A stretch of DNA of 64,000 bases from Fluviibacter phosphoraccumulans_A. GTDB lineage: Bacteria > Pseudomonadota > Gammaproteobacteria > Burkholderiales > Rhodocyclaceae. The DNA lies in the NCBI GenBank assembly GCA_036287865.1, contig CP126743.1:682001-746000 (forward strand), in the 5' to 3' direction. This document shows positions 9,676-17,576 of this stretch, one piece after another. The notes beneath the pieces were generated by a model. That model did not search any database. It worked only from the letters and a program-made list of their open reading frames with translations, and had not been told where the DNA came from. The stretch's first letter is position 1. Each line of letters opens with the position of its first letter. Position numbers and translations under genes: made by a program.

Positions 9676-9681
9676 ATTATA
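9676..9681 (-). promoter_or_regulatory. -10 element upstream of miaB
   Basis: A perfect TATAAT hexamer reads toward miaB about 40 bases before its ATG. No convincing -35 hexamer is seen at 16-18 bases. It is the only obvious promoter element before the minus-strand housekeeping run. Confidence 0.5.
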
Positions 9682-9711
9682 CACTTGGCCTTAGTCAGAC
9701 GGGGTTTTGGC

Positions 9712-9740
9712 TTGACGAAGCATGGGGGGACGATTAAAAT
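9712..9740 (+). promoter_or_regulatory. sigma-70 promoter of tRNA-Met
   Basis: TTGACG at 9712-9717 and TAAAAT at 9735-9740 are separated by 17 bases, and the tRNA begins 16 bases later. This is a strong housekeeping-type promoter placed exactly where a tRNA gene needs it. Confidence 0.8.
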
Positions 9741-9755
9741 TACGCCCCCTTGTGC

Positions 9756-9832
9756 GGTGATGTAGCTCAGACGGTTAGAGCGATGGATTCATAACCCATA
9801 GGTCGGCGGTTCGATTCCGCCCATCACCACCA
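9756..9832 (+). tRNA. tRNA-Met (CAT anticodon)
   Basis: The gene is 77 nt with an encoded CCA end. The acceptor stem is GGTGATG paired with CATCACC, the anticodon CAT is at 9790-9792 inside a fully paired ATGGATT/AACCCAT arm, and the T-arm contains GGTTCGATTCC. Features match an elongator Met tRNA rather than an initiator, because base pair 1-72 is a normal G-C. It has its own promoter and is followed by a hairpin terminator. The other CAT tRNA in the window, at 47159-47237, looks like the Ile2 type. Confidence 0.93.
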
Positions 9833-9839
9833 CGAATTC

Positions 9840-9872
9840 ACGGCCTCCAGCGATGGGGGCCGTTTTCGTTTC
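9840..9872 (+). terminator. rho-independent terminator after tRNA-Met
   Basis: An ACGGCCTCC / GGGGGCCGT stem with a short loop is followed by TTTTCGTTT. It lies directly after the tRNA and would end its transcript. Confidence 0.75.
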
Positions 9873-9980
9873 AAGCTGTGAGGGCTGATTCAGTTCGATT
9901 TCTTTACATTTTAGGCGGTCTCATCTAACGTCATCAGAGCGACAAGTTTTCATCCTGGTTAACATGGGGCACTGCTTATC

Positions 9981-10796
9981 ATGAACTTCGGCTTACAAGA
10001 GATTGTTCCTGTGCTTGGATACATCCCATCAGCGATAGTGTTAACAGTGACCTTTGCGGTGTTGACATACTGGGTCCTTGTTCATTCGCCGTTGGCTTCG
10101 TGGTTTTCCACGGAAGAAGTGGTGCCACCATTCTTTTCTTATGCGGCAATTATTTTTGCACTCTTTGCGGCCATGATTGCATCTGACATATGGGGTCGGT
10201 ATAAGGATGCTTCCATGGCAGTCGTGTCGGAAGCGAGTGCAGTAAGGAGCCTTTTAATTACGGCAACCTACATAGATCCTGTAGATGCAGATGCGATCAG
10301 GAAATCGGTGGGGCACTATGTGACGGTTGTTGTTGATAAAGAATGGCCGGCAATGAAGGTTATGGATAATGAACAAAAAGAGGCTGGATCGGGTCCATTG
10401 GTAGAGCTTACTTCCGTCGTTTTAGGTGCTATGGTCAATAAGCCCCAGGCTCGGCCGTTTGAGACAAGGCTGCAGCAAGCCATCGACACGATAAGAACGT
10501 CTAGATTGACCCGGTTGTCTTATGCCTTTGATCCCGTGCAATATGGCAAGTGGCGAGGATTGATACTGTTTGGGTTTCTGACACTTTTTTCTGTGGGGCT
10601 GTGTCACGTACGCAAACCGCGTGCGATGAAGATTGCACTTGGTATTACTGTAGTGGGTATTTTGATTACGTCGGCAGTCCTTGCTAGCCACCGATCCCCA
10701 TATGTCGGCACAGATCCAGTAAAACCGCAGTTGCTAAAAGAATCCTTGCAGTTGCTTGACCTTAAGAACTATCAGCCATTGAAAGGTTCGCGATGA
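9981..10796 (+). CDS. DUF4239-like (bestrophin-related) membrane protein
   Basis: This is a 271-residue membrane protein of unknown role that resembles the DUF4239 family. Two membrane segments are seen in the N-terminal third (about residues 13-35 and 48-70) and two near the C-terminus (about residues 192-210 and 216-235), with a soluble middle that includes the motif ASAVRSLL typical of this family. The ATG at 9981 is the first usable start. Its stop overlaps the ATG of the damaged EF-hand gene (ATGA at 10793-10796), so the two were translated together. It is the first gene after the tRNA terminator and probably opens the operon that leads to selD-selU. Confidence 0.65.
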   Translation: MNFGLQEIVPVLGYIPSAIVLTVTFAVLTYWVLVHSPLASWFSTEEVVPPFFSYAAIIFALFAAMIASDIWGRYKDASMAVVSEASAVRSLLITATYIDPVDADAIRKSVGHYVTVVVDKEWPAMKVMDNEQKEAGSGPLVELTSVVLGAMVNKPQARPFETRLQQAIDTIRTSRLTRLSYAFDPVQYGKWRGLILFGFLTLFSVGLCHVRKPRAMKIALGITVVGILITSAVLASHRSPYVGTDPVKPQLLKESLQLLDLKNYQPLKGSR

Positions 10797-11054
10797 GAGC
10801 CAGACATCTAATCCCCCCCAGTTTTTATGGCATTGCTATTGGTTGGCGTTTCTGCGGCAAATGGGCAGGAGTCTTTCAGGGACCGGCAGATCGATGCCAA
10901 ATTCGCGGCGGCTGATAAGAACCAGGATGGCAAACTGACGCTGGAAGAGGCGCAGCAGGGTATGCCTAAGGTGGCAGCCAATTTCGATAAGATCGATACG
11001 CAGAAGCGTGGCTATGTAACACTAGACTAAATTAAAGCAGCGGCTGATCGCTAA
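10793..11054 (+). pseudogene. small exported EF-hand protein, broken by a poly-C frameshift and a nonsense codon
   Basis: The ATG at 10793 overlaps the upstream stop and would start a signal peptide, but a run of seven C (10813-10819) throws it out of frame. With six C the product reads MRARHLIPPVFMALLLVGVS, a convincing signal sequence, then two EF-hand loops: DKNQDGKLTLEE and DTQKRGYVTLD. The codon after that Asp is TAA at 11028-11030, where the loop requires Glu (GAA). The frame continues IKAAADR to a second TAA at 11052-11054. As given, only an internal ATG at 10827 yields a 67-residue protein lacking a full leader. Calcium binding is inferred from the loops. Confidence 0.7.
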
Positions 11055-11080
11055 TACACGATTTATTGAGGAGATTCGTT

Positions 11081-11587
11081 ATGACAACAAAAATGGGTAA
11101 GACATCTTCGGTTGGCCGTGCCATGGGCGCGGCTGTTCTTGTTCTGGGTGGGTTGTTGCCCTTATCGGCCGAGGCGCAATGGGTGTTGGTAGCGCGCCAT
11201 GTGGTTGACCGGGTGCAGCAGGTAACGCAGCAGCAAGATGTGTCAGCCGGCCAGGCAGCGCCGCAGCAGGTAACGCAAGTCGCCACGGTAGTACTTGATG
11301 CACCGGCGAGCCGTGTGTACCAGGTGGCCACGAATGCATCCAATCGCAACAAGGAAGTCACCGTGGCGAGTAACGATCCGGCAACGATGACGATTAACCT
11401 GAAAGAAGGTGCTCAGGCTGCTACGTTGAATGTCACCGCTCTCAATAAGAATCTATCTCAGCCGATGATTGTGGGCACGGCACCTGCCGGCGAGAACCTA
11501 CAAACTACGCGTATTGTGAATGCCGTGATGCGCCTGTGCGGCGACCTGGGTAAAACCTGCCAGATGGGGCAACTGATTCATGAGTGA
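11081..11587 (+). CDS. hypothetical exported protein
   Basis: The product is 168 residues and not recognised. It starts at the ATG at 11081, which has a GAGGAGA ribosome site 7 bases upstream. A TTG at 11066 overlaps that site and is rejected. Residues 1-35 form a signal peptide ending near SAEAQW. The middle is Gln/Val-rich (RVQQVTQQQDVSAG), and two cysteines occur near the C-terminus (LCGDLGKTC). Its last 8 bases overlap the selD start, suggesting co-expression, but I see no functional link to selenium. Confidence 0.75.
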   Translation: MTTKMGKTSSVGRAMGAAVLVLGGLLPLSAEAQWVLVARHVVDRVQQVTQQQDVSAGQAAPQQVTQVATVVLDAPASRVYQVATNASNRNKEVTVASNDPATMTINLKEGAQAATLNVTALNKNLSQPMIVGTAPAGENLQTTRIVNAVMRLCGDLGKTCQMGQLIHE

Positions 11588-12614
11588 CCCGGTTCGTTTA
11601 ACGCAGTACAGCCACGGCGCAGGCTGTGGCTGCAAGATTTCTCCCAAGGTGCTGGATATCATTGTTGCCGGGAGTGGTTTGCAGAATCTGGACCCGAAGT
11701 TGTGGGTGGGCAATGCCTCGCGGGACGATGCTGCAGTTTATGCGATCAACGAAGCGCGTGGCGTGGTGTCAACCACTGATTTCTTTATGCCGATTGTGGA
11801 TGATCCGTTTGATTTCGGACGGATTGCCGCAACCAATGCGATTAGCGATATCTATGCCATGGGCGGTAGGCCATTGATGGCGATTGCGATTCTGGGCTGG
11901 CCCGTGAATGTGCTGCCGCCGGAAGTGGCACGTGAGGTCATACGTGGCGGCCGCACCGTGTGTGAAGCAGCGGGGATACCCCTCGCTGGTGGGCATTCGA
12001 TTGATGCACCCGAACCAATCTTTGGTTTAGCCGTTACCGGGTTGGTCGAGAAGCGGCACATGAAGCGCAATGATACGGCTCAGGCAGGGTGCCGTTTGTA
12101 TCTGACCAAACCGCTGGGTGTGGGCATTCTGACAACAGCAGAAAAGCGCGGCGTGTTAGAACCGGCACACGTTAACGTTGCTCGTGACTGCATGACCCAG
12201 TTGAATAAACTGGGTGCCGATTTTGGCCAGTTGCCACAGGTGCTGGCGATGACGGATGTTACGGGCTTTGGGTTGTTGGGGCACCTCGTAGAAATGGCCG
12301 ACGGCAGTGGCCTCACCGCAGAGCTGGATGCGTCGGTTGTACCGGTCTTGCCGGGCGTATCGCAATACCTGGCAGCCGGATGCATACCCGGCGGTACTTT
12401 GCGCAATTTTGAGAGCTATGGTGCACGAATTTCTGAGCTGAGAGATGATCAGAAGCACCTGTTGTGCGATCCGCAGACGAGTGGTGGTTTGCTGGTAGCG
12501 GTAACCCCAGACGGTGAGGCTGCGTTTCTTGAAGTTGCAAAAAAGACTGGCTTAAGCTTGCAGCCCATAGGTCAACTGGTAGCGCAGCAGGCGCAGGCGG
12601 TTGTTGTTCGCTAA
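11580..12614 (+). CDS. selD: selenide, water dikinase
   Basis: SelD makes selenophosphate from selenide and ATP, the selenium donor for selenocysteine and for 2-selenouridine in tRNA. The 344-residue protein has the active-site segment YSHGAGCGCKIS with Cys16 and Lys19; the catalytic residue is Cys, not selenocysteine. The ATP-binding glycine-rich loop, the DDAAVY and TTDFFMP motifs and the C-terminal block PQTSGGLLV are present. It overlaps the upstream small gene by 8 bases and the selU start by one base. With only selU beside it, the local use of selenophosphate is tRNA modification; whether selA/selB exist elsewhere cannot be seen here. Confidence 0.95.
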   Translation: MSDPVRLTQYSHGAGCGCKISPKVLDIIVAGSGLQNLDPKLWVGNASRDDAAVYAINEARGVVSTTDFFMPIVDDPFDFGRIAATNAISDIYAMGGRPLMAIAILGWPVNVLPPEVAREVIRGGRTVCEAAGIPLAGGHSIDAPEPIFGLAVTGLVEKRHMKRNDTAQAGCRLYLTKPLGVGILTTAEKRGVLEPAHVNVARDCMTQLNKLGADFGQLPQVLAMTDVTGFGLLGHLVEMADGSGLTAELDASVVPVLPGVSQYLAAGCIPGGTLRNFESYGARISELRDDQKHLLCDPQTSGGLLVAVTPDGEAAFLEVAKKTGLSLQPIGQLVAQQAQAVVVR

Positions 12615-13702
12615 TGCTGCAGACTGTTAACAACTACCGGGAAATATTACTGAGCGGCGCACCGCTGATGGATACCCGTGCACCTATCGAGTTTAGTCGC
12701 GGGAGTTTTCCCGGAGCGACGAATTTACCGCTGATGACTGATGATGAGCGGGCTCAGGTAGGCACCTGTTACAAAGAGAAAGGGCAGGCGGCTGCGATTG
12801 CACTGGGGCATCAGTTGGTGGCGGGTGAGGTTCGTAGTCAGCGCATCGATGCCTGGGCCGCATTTGCCCGTGCCAACCCGGAAGGCTATCTCTTTTGTTT
12901 CCGGGGTGGCTTGCGGTCGCAGATCGTGCAACGCTGGCTGGCAGAAACCGCAGGGGTTGAGTATCGCCGAATTGAGGGTGGTTACAAAGTCATGCGGCAG
13001 TTTTTAATGACCACCACTGAGACAGCGGTCAACGAACGCAAAATGTTGGTTGTGGGCGGCATGACAGGCACAGGAAAAACCGAATTGCTCGCAAAGTTGC
13101 CCTATGCTCTGGATTTGGAGGGTTGTGCCAACCATCGGGGATCCGGGTTTGGAAAGCGGGTGAACGGACAACCGGCACAGATTGATTTCGAGCATCAGAT
13201 CGCCATTCGCTTCCTCCAGCTTGAGGCAGCGGGGCTGCTAGGCTTTGTGGTTGAAGATGAAGGCCATTTTGTGGGCAAATGCGCCTTGCCTGAGCGTTTA
13301 TACAGAGAAATGAATCAAGCACCGCTGGTTTGGTTGGAAGACACCTTCGAAAACAGGGTGATCCGCATCCTGAACGACTATGTGGTGGATCAACTGGCCG
13401 ATCATCAGGCCTTCTATGGCGCGGATGAGGGATTTAGCCAGTTTGAAGCGCATCTTCAGCAAAGCCTGGCGAATATTCAAAAGCGCCTGGGCGGAGAGCG
13501 CTACAAGCGGGCGTCGGCGATGATGGCTGATGCGCTGTCGACGCAGCGCTTATCAGGCACAGTTGAGGGTCACCGGGTCTGGATTGAGCTGCTGCTGCGC
13601 GAATATTACGACCCGATGTACACACACCAAAGGGCCAGCAAGGCCGGGCGCATTATTGCCGCTGGCGGTGCGGATAAATTGCAGGATTTTTTACTGAAGT
13701 GA
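12614..13702 (+). CDS. selU: tRNA 2-selenouridine synthase
   Basis: SelU (YbbB, MnmH) converts 2-thiouridine at the wobble position of Lys, Glu and Gln tRNAs to 2-selenouridine through a geranylated intermediate, using selenophosphate from SelD. The 362-residue protein has an N-terminal rhodanese domain with the catalytic Cys95 in FCFRGGLRSQ and a C-terminal P-loop domain with GGMTGTGKT at residues 148-156. The start overlaps the selD stop (TAATG). The length is standard for the family. The selD-selU pair is a well-known arrangement. Confidence 0.94.
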   Translation: MLQTVNNYREILLSGAPLMDTRAPIEFSRGSFPGATNLPLMTDDERAQVGTCYKEKGQAAAIALGHQLVAGEVRSQRIDAWAAFARANPEGYLFCFRGGLRSQIVQRWLAETAGVEYRRIEGGYKVMRQFLMTTTETAVNERKMLVVGGMTGTGKTELLAKLPYALDLEGCANHRGSGFGKRVNGQPAQIDFEHQIAIRFLQLEAAGLLGFVVEDEGHFVGKCALPERLYREMNQAPLVWLEDTFENRVIRILNDYVVDQLADHQAFYGADEGFSQFEAHLQQSLANIQKRLGGERYKRASAMMADALSTQRLSGTVEGHRVWIELLLREYYDPMYTHQRASKAGRIIAAGGADKLQDFLLK

Positions 13703-13706
13703 CAGA

Positions 13707-13740
13707 TTGTCATAATTCGGTAATGTTCCACCCCTAGACT
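13707..13740 (+). promoter_or_regulatory. Pho box and -10 of the pstSCAB operon
   Basis: TTGTCAT (13707-13713), AATT, CGGTAAT (13718-13724) form two 7-base repeats spaced by 4, as in PhoB sites; the second repeat is a weak match. TAGACT at 13735-13740 lies 10 bases further on, the normal distance from a Pho box to -10. The pstS ATG follows 65 bases later. Confidence 0.65.
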
Positions 13741-13804
13741 TCATCCTGTTGGAAATTTAATCCTATGCCTGTGCGCTATGGGATCAACTACTGGAGTCTA
13801 AGCG

Positions 13805-14851
13805 ATGAAAGTTTCTGTGAATAAGTTGTTAGTGAGCCTGCTGGTTTCGGCGGGTCTGGTTGCTGGCGCAAACGCTGCCCAGCTGACGGGGGCTGGCGCT
13901 ACTTTCCCTGCGCCAATGTATGCCAAGTGGGCCGAAACCTACAAAGCAGAAACCGGCACGACAATTAACTACCAGGCGATCGGTTCAGGCTGTGGTGTTA
14001 AACAAATCCAGGCTAAAACGGTTGATTTCGGTGCAAGCGATGACCCAGTTCCTGCTGCCGAGCTGGATAAAAGCGGTCTGGCACAGTTTCCAGCCATTAT
14101 TGGTGGTGTAATACCTGTTGTTAACATCAAGGGTATTGCCCCGGGGCAGTTGAAGCTGAATAACGCGACGCTGTCGGATATTTTCCGCGCCAAGATTACG
14201 AAATGGAATGACCCGGCTATTGCATCGGTCAATCCGGGCGTGACGCTGCCGGATACGGCTATTACGATTGTTTACCGCTCGGACTCATCGGGCACGACGG
14301 CTGTCTTTACAGACTTCCTGGCGCAAGTGTCGCCACCCTTCAAAGGTGTAGTGGTCGCTGGCAAGACAGTGAACTGGCCAGCCGGCGTCGGTGGTAAGGG
14401 TAATGCCGGGGTTGCGGCAAACGTGACCAAGATTGATGGCGCCGTAGGTTATGTGGAATACGCCTATGCCAAGCAAAACAAGATGTCGCACGTCTCGCTG
14501 ATTAATCGTGATGGCAAAGCGGTTCAGCCTAATGAAGCAAGCTTTGCGGCCGCTGCATCGAAAGCCAACTGGGCCGGCACCCCTAACTTTGCAGTGAATC
14601 TGAATAATCAGGCAGGTGCTAATTCCTGGCCAATTACCTCAGCATCGTTCATTCTGGTTTACAAGAAAGCTGAAAAACCAGAACAGAGTGCAGAGGTACT
14701 TAAGTTCTTTAATTGGGCGCTAACCAAGGGACAGAAGATGGCAGTTGCCCTAGATTATGTGCCGTTGCCGGATAACGCTGTTAAAGCTATTGTTAAAAGC
14801 TGGTCCGAAATCAAAGGCCCGGATGGCAAATTGGTCTATACGGCCAAGTAA
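13805..14851 (+). CDS. pstS: phosphate ABC transporter substrate-binding protein
   Basis: PstS is the periplasmic phosphate receptor of the high-affinity Pst transporter. The 348-residue precursor begins with a clear signal peptide ending GANAAQ (cleavage near residue 25). The mature start LTGAGATFPAPMYAKW is the family signature, and the phosphate-contact segments IGSGCGVKQI, FGASD and SDSSGTT are present. It is the first gene of pstSCAB behind a Pho box. A strong hairpin right after the stop probably keeps pstS expression above the permease genes. Confidence 0.96.
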   Translation: MKVSVNKLLVSLLVSAGLVAGANAAQLTGAGATFPAPMYAKWAETYKAETGTTINYQAIGSGCGVKQIQAKTVDFGASDDPVPAAELDKSGLAQFPAIIGGVIPVVNIKGIAPGQLKLNNATLSDIFRAKITKWNDPAIASVNPGVTLPDTAITIVYRSDSSGTTAVFTDFLAQVSPPFKGVVVAGKTVNWPAGVGGKGNAGVAANVTKIDGAVGYVEYAYAKQNKMSHVSLINRDGKAVQPNEASFAAAASKANWAGTPNFAVNLNNQAGANSWPITSASFILVYKKAEKPEQSAEVLKFFNWALTKGQKMAVALDYVPLPDNAVKAIVKSWSEIKGPDGKLVYTAK

Positions 14852-14870
14852 CCGAGGATTGCTATAACAG

Positions 14871-14897
14871 GCATAACCGGCGTTTAGCCGGTTATGC
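14871..14897 (+). promoter_or_regulatory. pstS-pstC intercistronic stem-loop
   Basis: A perfect 11-base-pair inverted repeat (GCATAACCGGC / GCCGGTTATGC, 5-base loop) lies 19 bases after the pstS stop. No T-run follows, so it is more likely an RNA-stabilising or attenuating stem than a full terminator. Confidence 0.65.
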
Positions 14898-14916
14898 TGT
14901 CTCAGGCGGGATATTA

Positions 14917-15886
14917 ATGTCTCAAAACATGATTGATACCGAAGCAGCCGTAGAGGCTGCGATGAAACGGCAGGCTGAAAAGTCTGCTGTGTTTTTACGG
15001 CAAGACCGTATTTTTGCAGGCATTACATTTAGTTTTGCTCGTGCTGTTCGGTATTCTGGTGTCGTTGATGATGCAGGCCTGGCCTGCGATTAATGAGTTT
15101 GGTCTGGGTTTCTTCTACAGCACGACCTGGAGCCCTTCGACCGGTGAGTTTGGTGCCGGTATTGCCATTTGGGGCACGCTCGCCACGTCGCTTATTGCAC
15201 TATTGATCGGCGTTCCGATTAGTTTTGGTATTGCGATGTTTTTAACGGAGTCCTGCCCGATCTGGATGCGTCGCCCACTGGGCACAGCGATTGAGCTGCT
15301 TGCCGGCGTGCCTTCGATTATTTATGGGTTCTGGGGGTTGTTTATTTTTGCGCCGATGGTGCAGGAATATGTTCAGCCGTGGATGATTAGCTGGTTAGGC
15401 GCGCCTTTTTTTGCCGGACCACCCTTGGGGTTGGGTGTGTTTACAGCAGGCTTGGTGCTTGCGCTCATGATTATTCCTTTCATTGCGTTGGTCATGCGTG
15501 ATGTGTTCGAGACCGTTCCTGGTGTGCTTAAAGAGTCCGCCTATGGCATTGGTTGTACGCGCTGGGAAGTCATTCGCAATATCGTGTTGCCTTACACCCG
15601 CGTGGGTGTCATCGGGGGCATCATGCTTGGGCTCGGCCGTGCTTTGGGCGAGACCATGGCGGTGACCTTTGTGATTGGTAACGCCAACCGTTTTGCGCTG
15701 AATCTTTTTGCGCCGGGCAATTCCATTGCCTCAACGCTTGCTAATGAGTTTGCCGAGGCTGACGCCAGTATGCATATTCCCGCATTGTTTGGTTTGGGGC
15801 TCATCCTTTTCATTATTACCTTTGTTGTGCTTTCAGCGTCTGAATGGCTCACCAAACAAGGTGAGCGCAAAGTGGGAGGTCGATAA
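14917..15886 (+). CDS. pstC: phosphate ABC transporter permease PstC, frameshifted near its N-terminus
   Basis: PstC is one of the two membrane subunits of the Pst phosphate importer. The natural start is the ATG at 14917, giving a cytosolic head MSQNMIDTEAAVEAAMKRQA. At the run of five T (15011-15015) the frame breaks. One more T would read DRIFLQALHLVLLVLFG and join the first membrane helix. The rest, an intact 290-codon frame from 15014, has six membrane segments and the permease loop ESAYGIGCTRWEV. The stop overlaps the pstA start. In an otherwise intact operon this looks like either a sequencing error or slippage at the T run; internal TTG initiation is also imaginable. Confidence 0.85.
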
Positions 15887-16731
15887 TGGATGCGCGTTAT
15901 CAACGCCGTAAATTTGTTAATGGCCTAAGCACAACGTTATCGGGTATTGCAGTAGCCATTGGTGTTGCTGGTCTCGTATGGATTCTAGCCACATTGTTCA
16001 TCAAGGGGTTGCCCGCAATGAACTGGGCGTTCTTTACAGAATCAACCCCTGCACCGGGCTCTGAAGGCGGTGGTATGGCCAACGCCATTGTGGGCAGTTT
16101 GCTGATCGTGGGGCTTACAACGCTGGTATCCACCCCGATCGGTATTCTGGCGGGCATTTATCTGGCCGAATTTGGCGACCGTTCGAAGGTTGCCTCAGTC
16201 ACACGATTTGTTACGGACATCATGTTGTCTGCGCCATCGATCGTGATTGGATTGTTTGTCTACGCATTGTTTGTCACAACGACTAAACACTTTTCCGGCT
16301 GGACAGGTTCGGTGGCGTTGTCGTTGATTGCGGTGCCTGTAGTCGTGCGTACGACTGAGAATATGCTCAAGCTGGTGCCTGGCAGCTTGCGCGAAGCGGC
16401 TTTTGCACTGGGAATGCCACGTTGGCGCGTTAGTCTTGATGTTTGTTTGCGCGCGGTTCAGGGTGGTGTCATTACCGGGGTTCTTCTGGCAGTGGCGCGT
16501 ATTGCCGGTGAAACTGCACCGCTCCTGTTTACGGCACTTAACAATCAATTCTTTACCTGGAACATGAATGAGCCGATGGCTAATCTGCCTGTCACGATCT
16601 TTAACTTTGCGATGAGCCCTTACGAAAACTGGCAGAACCTTGCCTGGGGGGCTTCTGCCCTGATTGCCATTCTGGTGTTGCTGCTCAACGTTCTGGCACG
16701 TGTGGTGTTCCAGAGTCGTTCGAAGTTTTAA
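15886..16731 (+). CDS. pstA: phosphate ABC transporter permease PstA
   Basis: PstA is the second membrane subunit of the Pst importer. The 281-residue protein has about six membrane helices and the cytoplasmic coupling loop LREAAFALGMPRWRV, which contacts PstB. The start codon overlaps the pstC stop by one base (TAATG). It lies 18 bases ahead of pstB. The length and ending (VVFQSRSKF) are ordinary for the family. Confidence 0.95.
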   Translation: MDARYQRRKFVNGLSTTLSGIAVAIGVAGLVWILATLFIKGLPAMNWAFFTESTPAPGSEGGGMANAIVGSLLIVGLTTLVSTPIGILAGIYLAEFGDRSKVASVTRFVTDIMLSAPSIVIGLFVYALFVTTTKHFSGWTGSVALSLIAVPVVVRTTENMLKLVPGSLREAAFALGMPRWRVSLDVCLRAVQGGVITGVLLAVARIAGETAPLLFTALNNQFFTWNMNEPMANLPVTIFNFAMSPYENWQNLAWGASALIAILVLLLNVLARVVFQSRSKF

Positions 16732-16749
16732 GTATTTAACGAGGTCATC

Positions 16750-17532
16750 ATGTCCGAATTTCTTTCCGATCAAGGCGTCAACGCTGCGCTAAAAGTTCGT
16801 AATCTGGATTTCTATTACGGCGATTTCAAAGGCTTGAAGTCGGTGTCGATGGATATTGCCGAGAAAAAAGTAACGGCATTTATTGGACCTTCGGGTTGTG
16901 GTAAATCAACCCTGCTGCGCACCTTTAACCGGATGTACGATCTCTACCCAGGCCAGCGGGCCGAGGGCGAGATCATTTTTCACGGTCGCAATACGCTTGA
17001 AAAAGGTTATGACCTTAATCTGTTGCGTGCACGTGTTGGCATGGTGTTTCAGAAGCCAACTCCTTTCCCTATGTCGATTTACGAAAACATCGCCTTTGGC
17101 GTTCGCTTGTATGAAAACCTGTCGCGCGCTGATATGGATAACCGCGTGCAGTGGGCACTGGAACAGGCGGCGTTATGGACCGAAGTAAAAGACAAGCTGA
17201 ATCAGAGCGGGCTGTCTTTGTCGGGTGGCCAGCAGCAACGCTTATGCATTGCGCGAGGCGTGGCTGTGAAGCCGGATGTATTGCTTCTGGATGAACCGAC
17301 ATCGGCACTTGATCCAATTTCAACGGCAAAGATCGAAGAGCTGGTGTTTGAGCTGAAGAGCAGCTATACGATTGCCATCGTGGCCCACAATATGCAGCAA
17401 GCGGCTCGCGTTTCGGATTACACCGCGTATGTGTATCTGGGCGAGTTGATGGAGTTTGGTGTGACAGATGAGCTTTTTATGAAGCCCAAGCGCAAAGAAA
17501 CCGAAGACTACATTACAGGCCGCTTCGGCTAA
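16750..17532 (+). CDS. pstB: phosphate ABC transporter ATP-binding protein
   Basis: PstB is the cytosolic ATPase of the Pst importer and, with PhoU, part of phosphate signalling to PhoR. The 260-residue protein has Walker A GPSGCGKS (46-53), the signature LSGGQ (157-161) and Walker B with DEPTSALDP (181-189). The C-terminal MEFG and TEDYITGRFG blocks are typical. A good ribosome site precedes the ATG at 16750. Transcription ends at the hairpin 17544-17576 shared with phoR. Confidence 0.97.
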   Translation: MSEFLSDQGVNAALKVRNLDFYYGDFKGLKSVSMDIAEKKVTAFIGPSGCGKSTLLRTFNRMYDLYPGQRAEGEIIFHGRNTLEKGYDLNLLRARVGMVFQKPTPFPMSIYENIAFGVRLYENLSRADMDNRVQWALEQAALWTEVKDKLNQSGLSLSGGQQQRLCIARGVAVKPDVLLLDEPTSALDPISTAKIEELVFELKSSYTIAIVAHNMQQAARVSDYTAYVYLGELMEFGVTDELFMKPKRKETEDYITGRFG

Positions 17533-17543
17533 TTGCCTACTCA

Positions 17544-17576
17544 AGCGCTTCAGCAATTAGACTCTGCTGAAGCGCT
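17544..17576. terminator. bidirectional terminator between pstB and phoR
   Basis: A 12-base-pair perfect stem (AGCGCTTCAGCA / TGCTGAAGCGCT) is followed on the plus strand by CTTT. One arm is made by the last sense codons of phoR, so the minus-strand gene's 3' end doubles as the stem for both convergent operons. Confidence 0.75.

Noticed and set aside
9833..9980. Integration site at the 3' end of tRNA-Met
   Set aside because: No second copy of the tRNA end and no integrase gene were seen; the only tyrosine recombinase here is XerD.
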